NCBI GenBank assembly: GCA_007127695.1
Contig: SKYW01000011.1
Location: 1 to 5,733, forward strand
Length of the DNA: 5,733 bases
Direction of reading: 5' to 3'
Origin: Balneolales bacterium
GTDB taxonomy: Bacteria; Bacteroidota; Rhodothermia; Balneolales; Natronogracilivirgulaceae
Under the pieces are notes generated by a model. That model searched no databases and was not told the origin of the DNA. It saw nothing but the letters and a program-made list of their open reading frames with translations. Of the stretch, positions 5,669 through 5,733 are shown piece by piece (within the stretch, counting starts at the first letter, position 1; the number at the start of each line of letters is the position of its first letter). Position numbers and translations under genes: made by a program.

Positions 5669-5733
5669 TCATTGCTCCCCTTTTTTTATCTTGTCAAGAA
5701 TAACCGACAATTGATCCGCGTTACCATTGGGTC
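5669..5733 (-). CDS. C-terminal end of an unrecognised protein
   Basis: On the minus strand a frame is open from the window edge to TGA (5671-5669) and gives about 21 codons ending in LSVILDKIKKGEQ. The composition (amphipathic helix, charged Lys-rich end, GGGGAG before the stop) looks like a genuine protein C-terminus, and the other two minus frames hit stops within the same stretch. It does not resemble the DnaA C-terminus, which is the classic neighbour of dnaN. The fragment is too short to assign to a family. It ends 189 bp upstream of dnaN on the same strand. Confidence 0.5.
   Translation of the reverse strand, partial: PNGNADQLSVILDKIKKGEQ

Noticed and set aside
5672..5692. T-run after CTCCCC on the plus strand, as a possible terminator
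   Set aside because: No stem precedes it, and on the minus strand it reads as the Lys-Lys codons of the partial gene at the right edge.

Overview
The window is ordinary chromosomal bacterial DNA of moderate GC. It carries housekeeping genes arranged as two converging blocks. Two candidate promoters contain the TAnnTTTG -7 element typical of the Bacteroidota and relatives (Chlorobiota, Rhodothermota, Balneolota), and Shine-Dalgarno sequences are weak or absent at most starts. This suggests a member of that superphylum, but only as an inference; no 16S or other marker is present. No mobile element, CRISPR array, tRNA or rRNA gene was seen.

Plus-strand block (1-1851): the last 50 codons of radC (JAB/MPN-type DNA-repair-associated protein), a 61-bp gap with a promoter candidate, then a complete argS (arginyl-tRNA synthetase, 544 aa). 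The 3' end of argS runs straight into an 18-bp tandem repeat array (about 1834-2031). The array keeps the argS codon register, and several units repeat the argS stop codon TGA. It fills almost the whole convergent gap between argS and the next gene.

Minus-strand block (5733-2075, read right to left): the last 21 codons of an unrecognised gene; a 189-bp gap with a promoter candidate; dnaN (DNA polymerase III sliding clamp, 371 aa); 7 bp further on, a SAM hydroxide adenosyltransferase (DUF62 family, 268 aa); a 232-bp AT-rich gap containing a perfect 16-bp palindrome; a small protein with a probable STAS/SpoIIAA-like fold (141 aa); and, 7 bp further on, a class I SAM-dependent methyltransferase (269 aa).

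The genes serve replication (DnaN), translation (ArgRS), repair or recombination (RadC) and SAM chemistry (SAM hydrolase and methyltransferase). dnaN with the SAM hydrolase, and the STAS-like gene with the methyltransferase, look like two separate two-gene operons. I see no convincing new multi-gene system. The most unusual items are the stop-codon-bearing 18-bp array grown from the end of argS and the palindrome in front of the STAS-like/methyltransferase pair.
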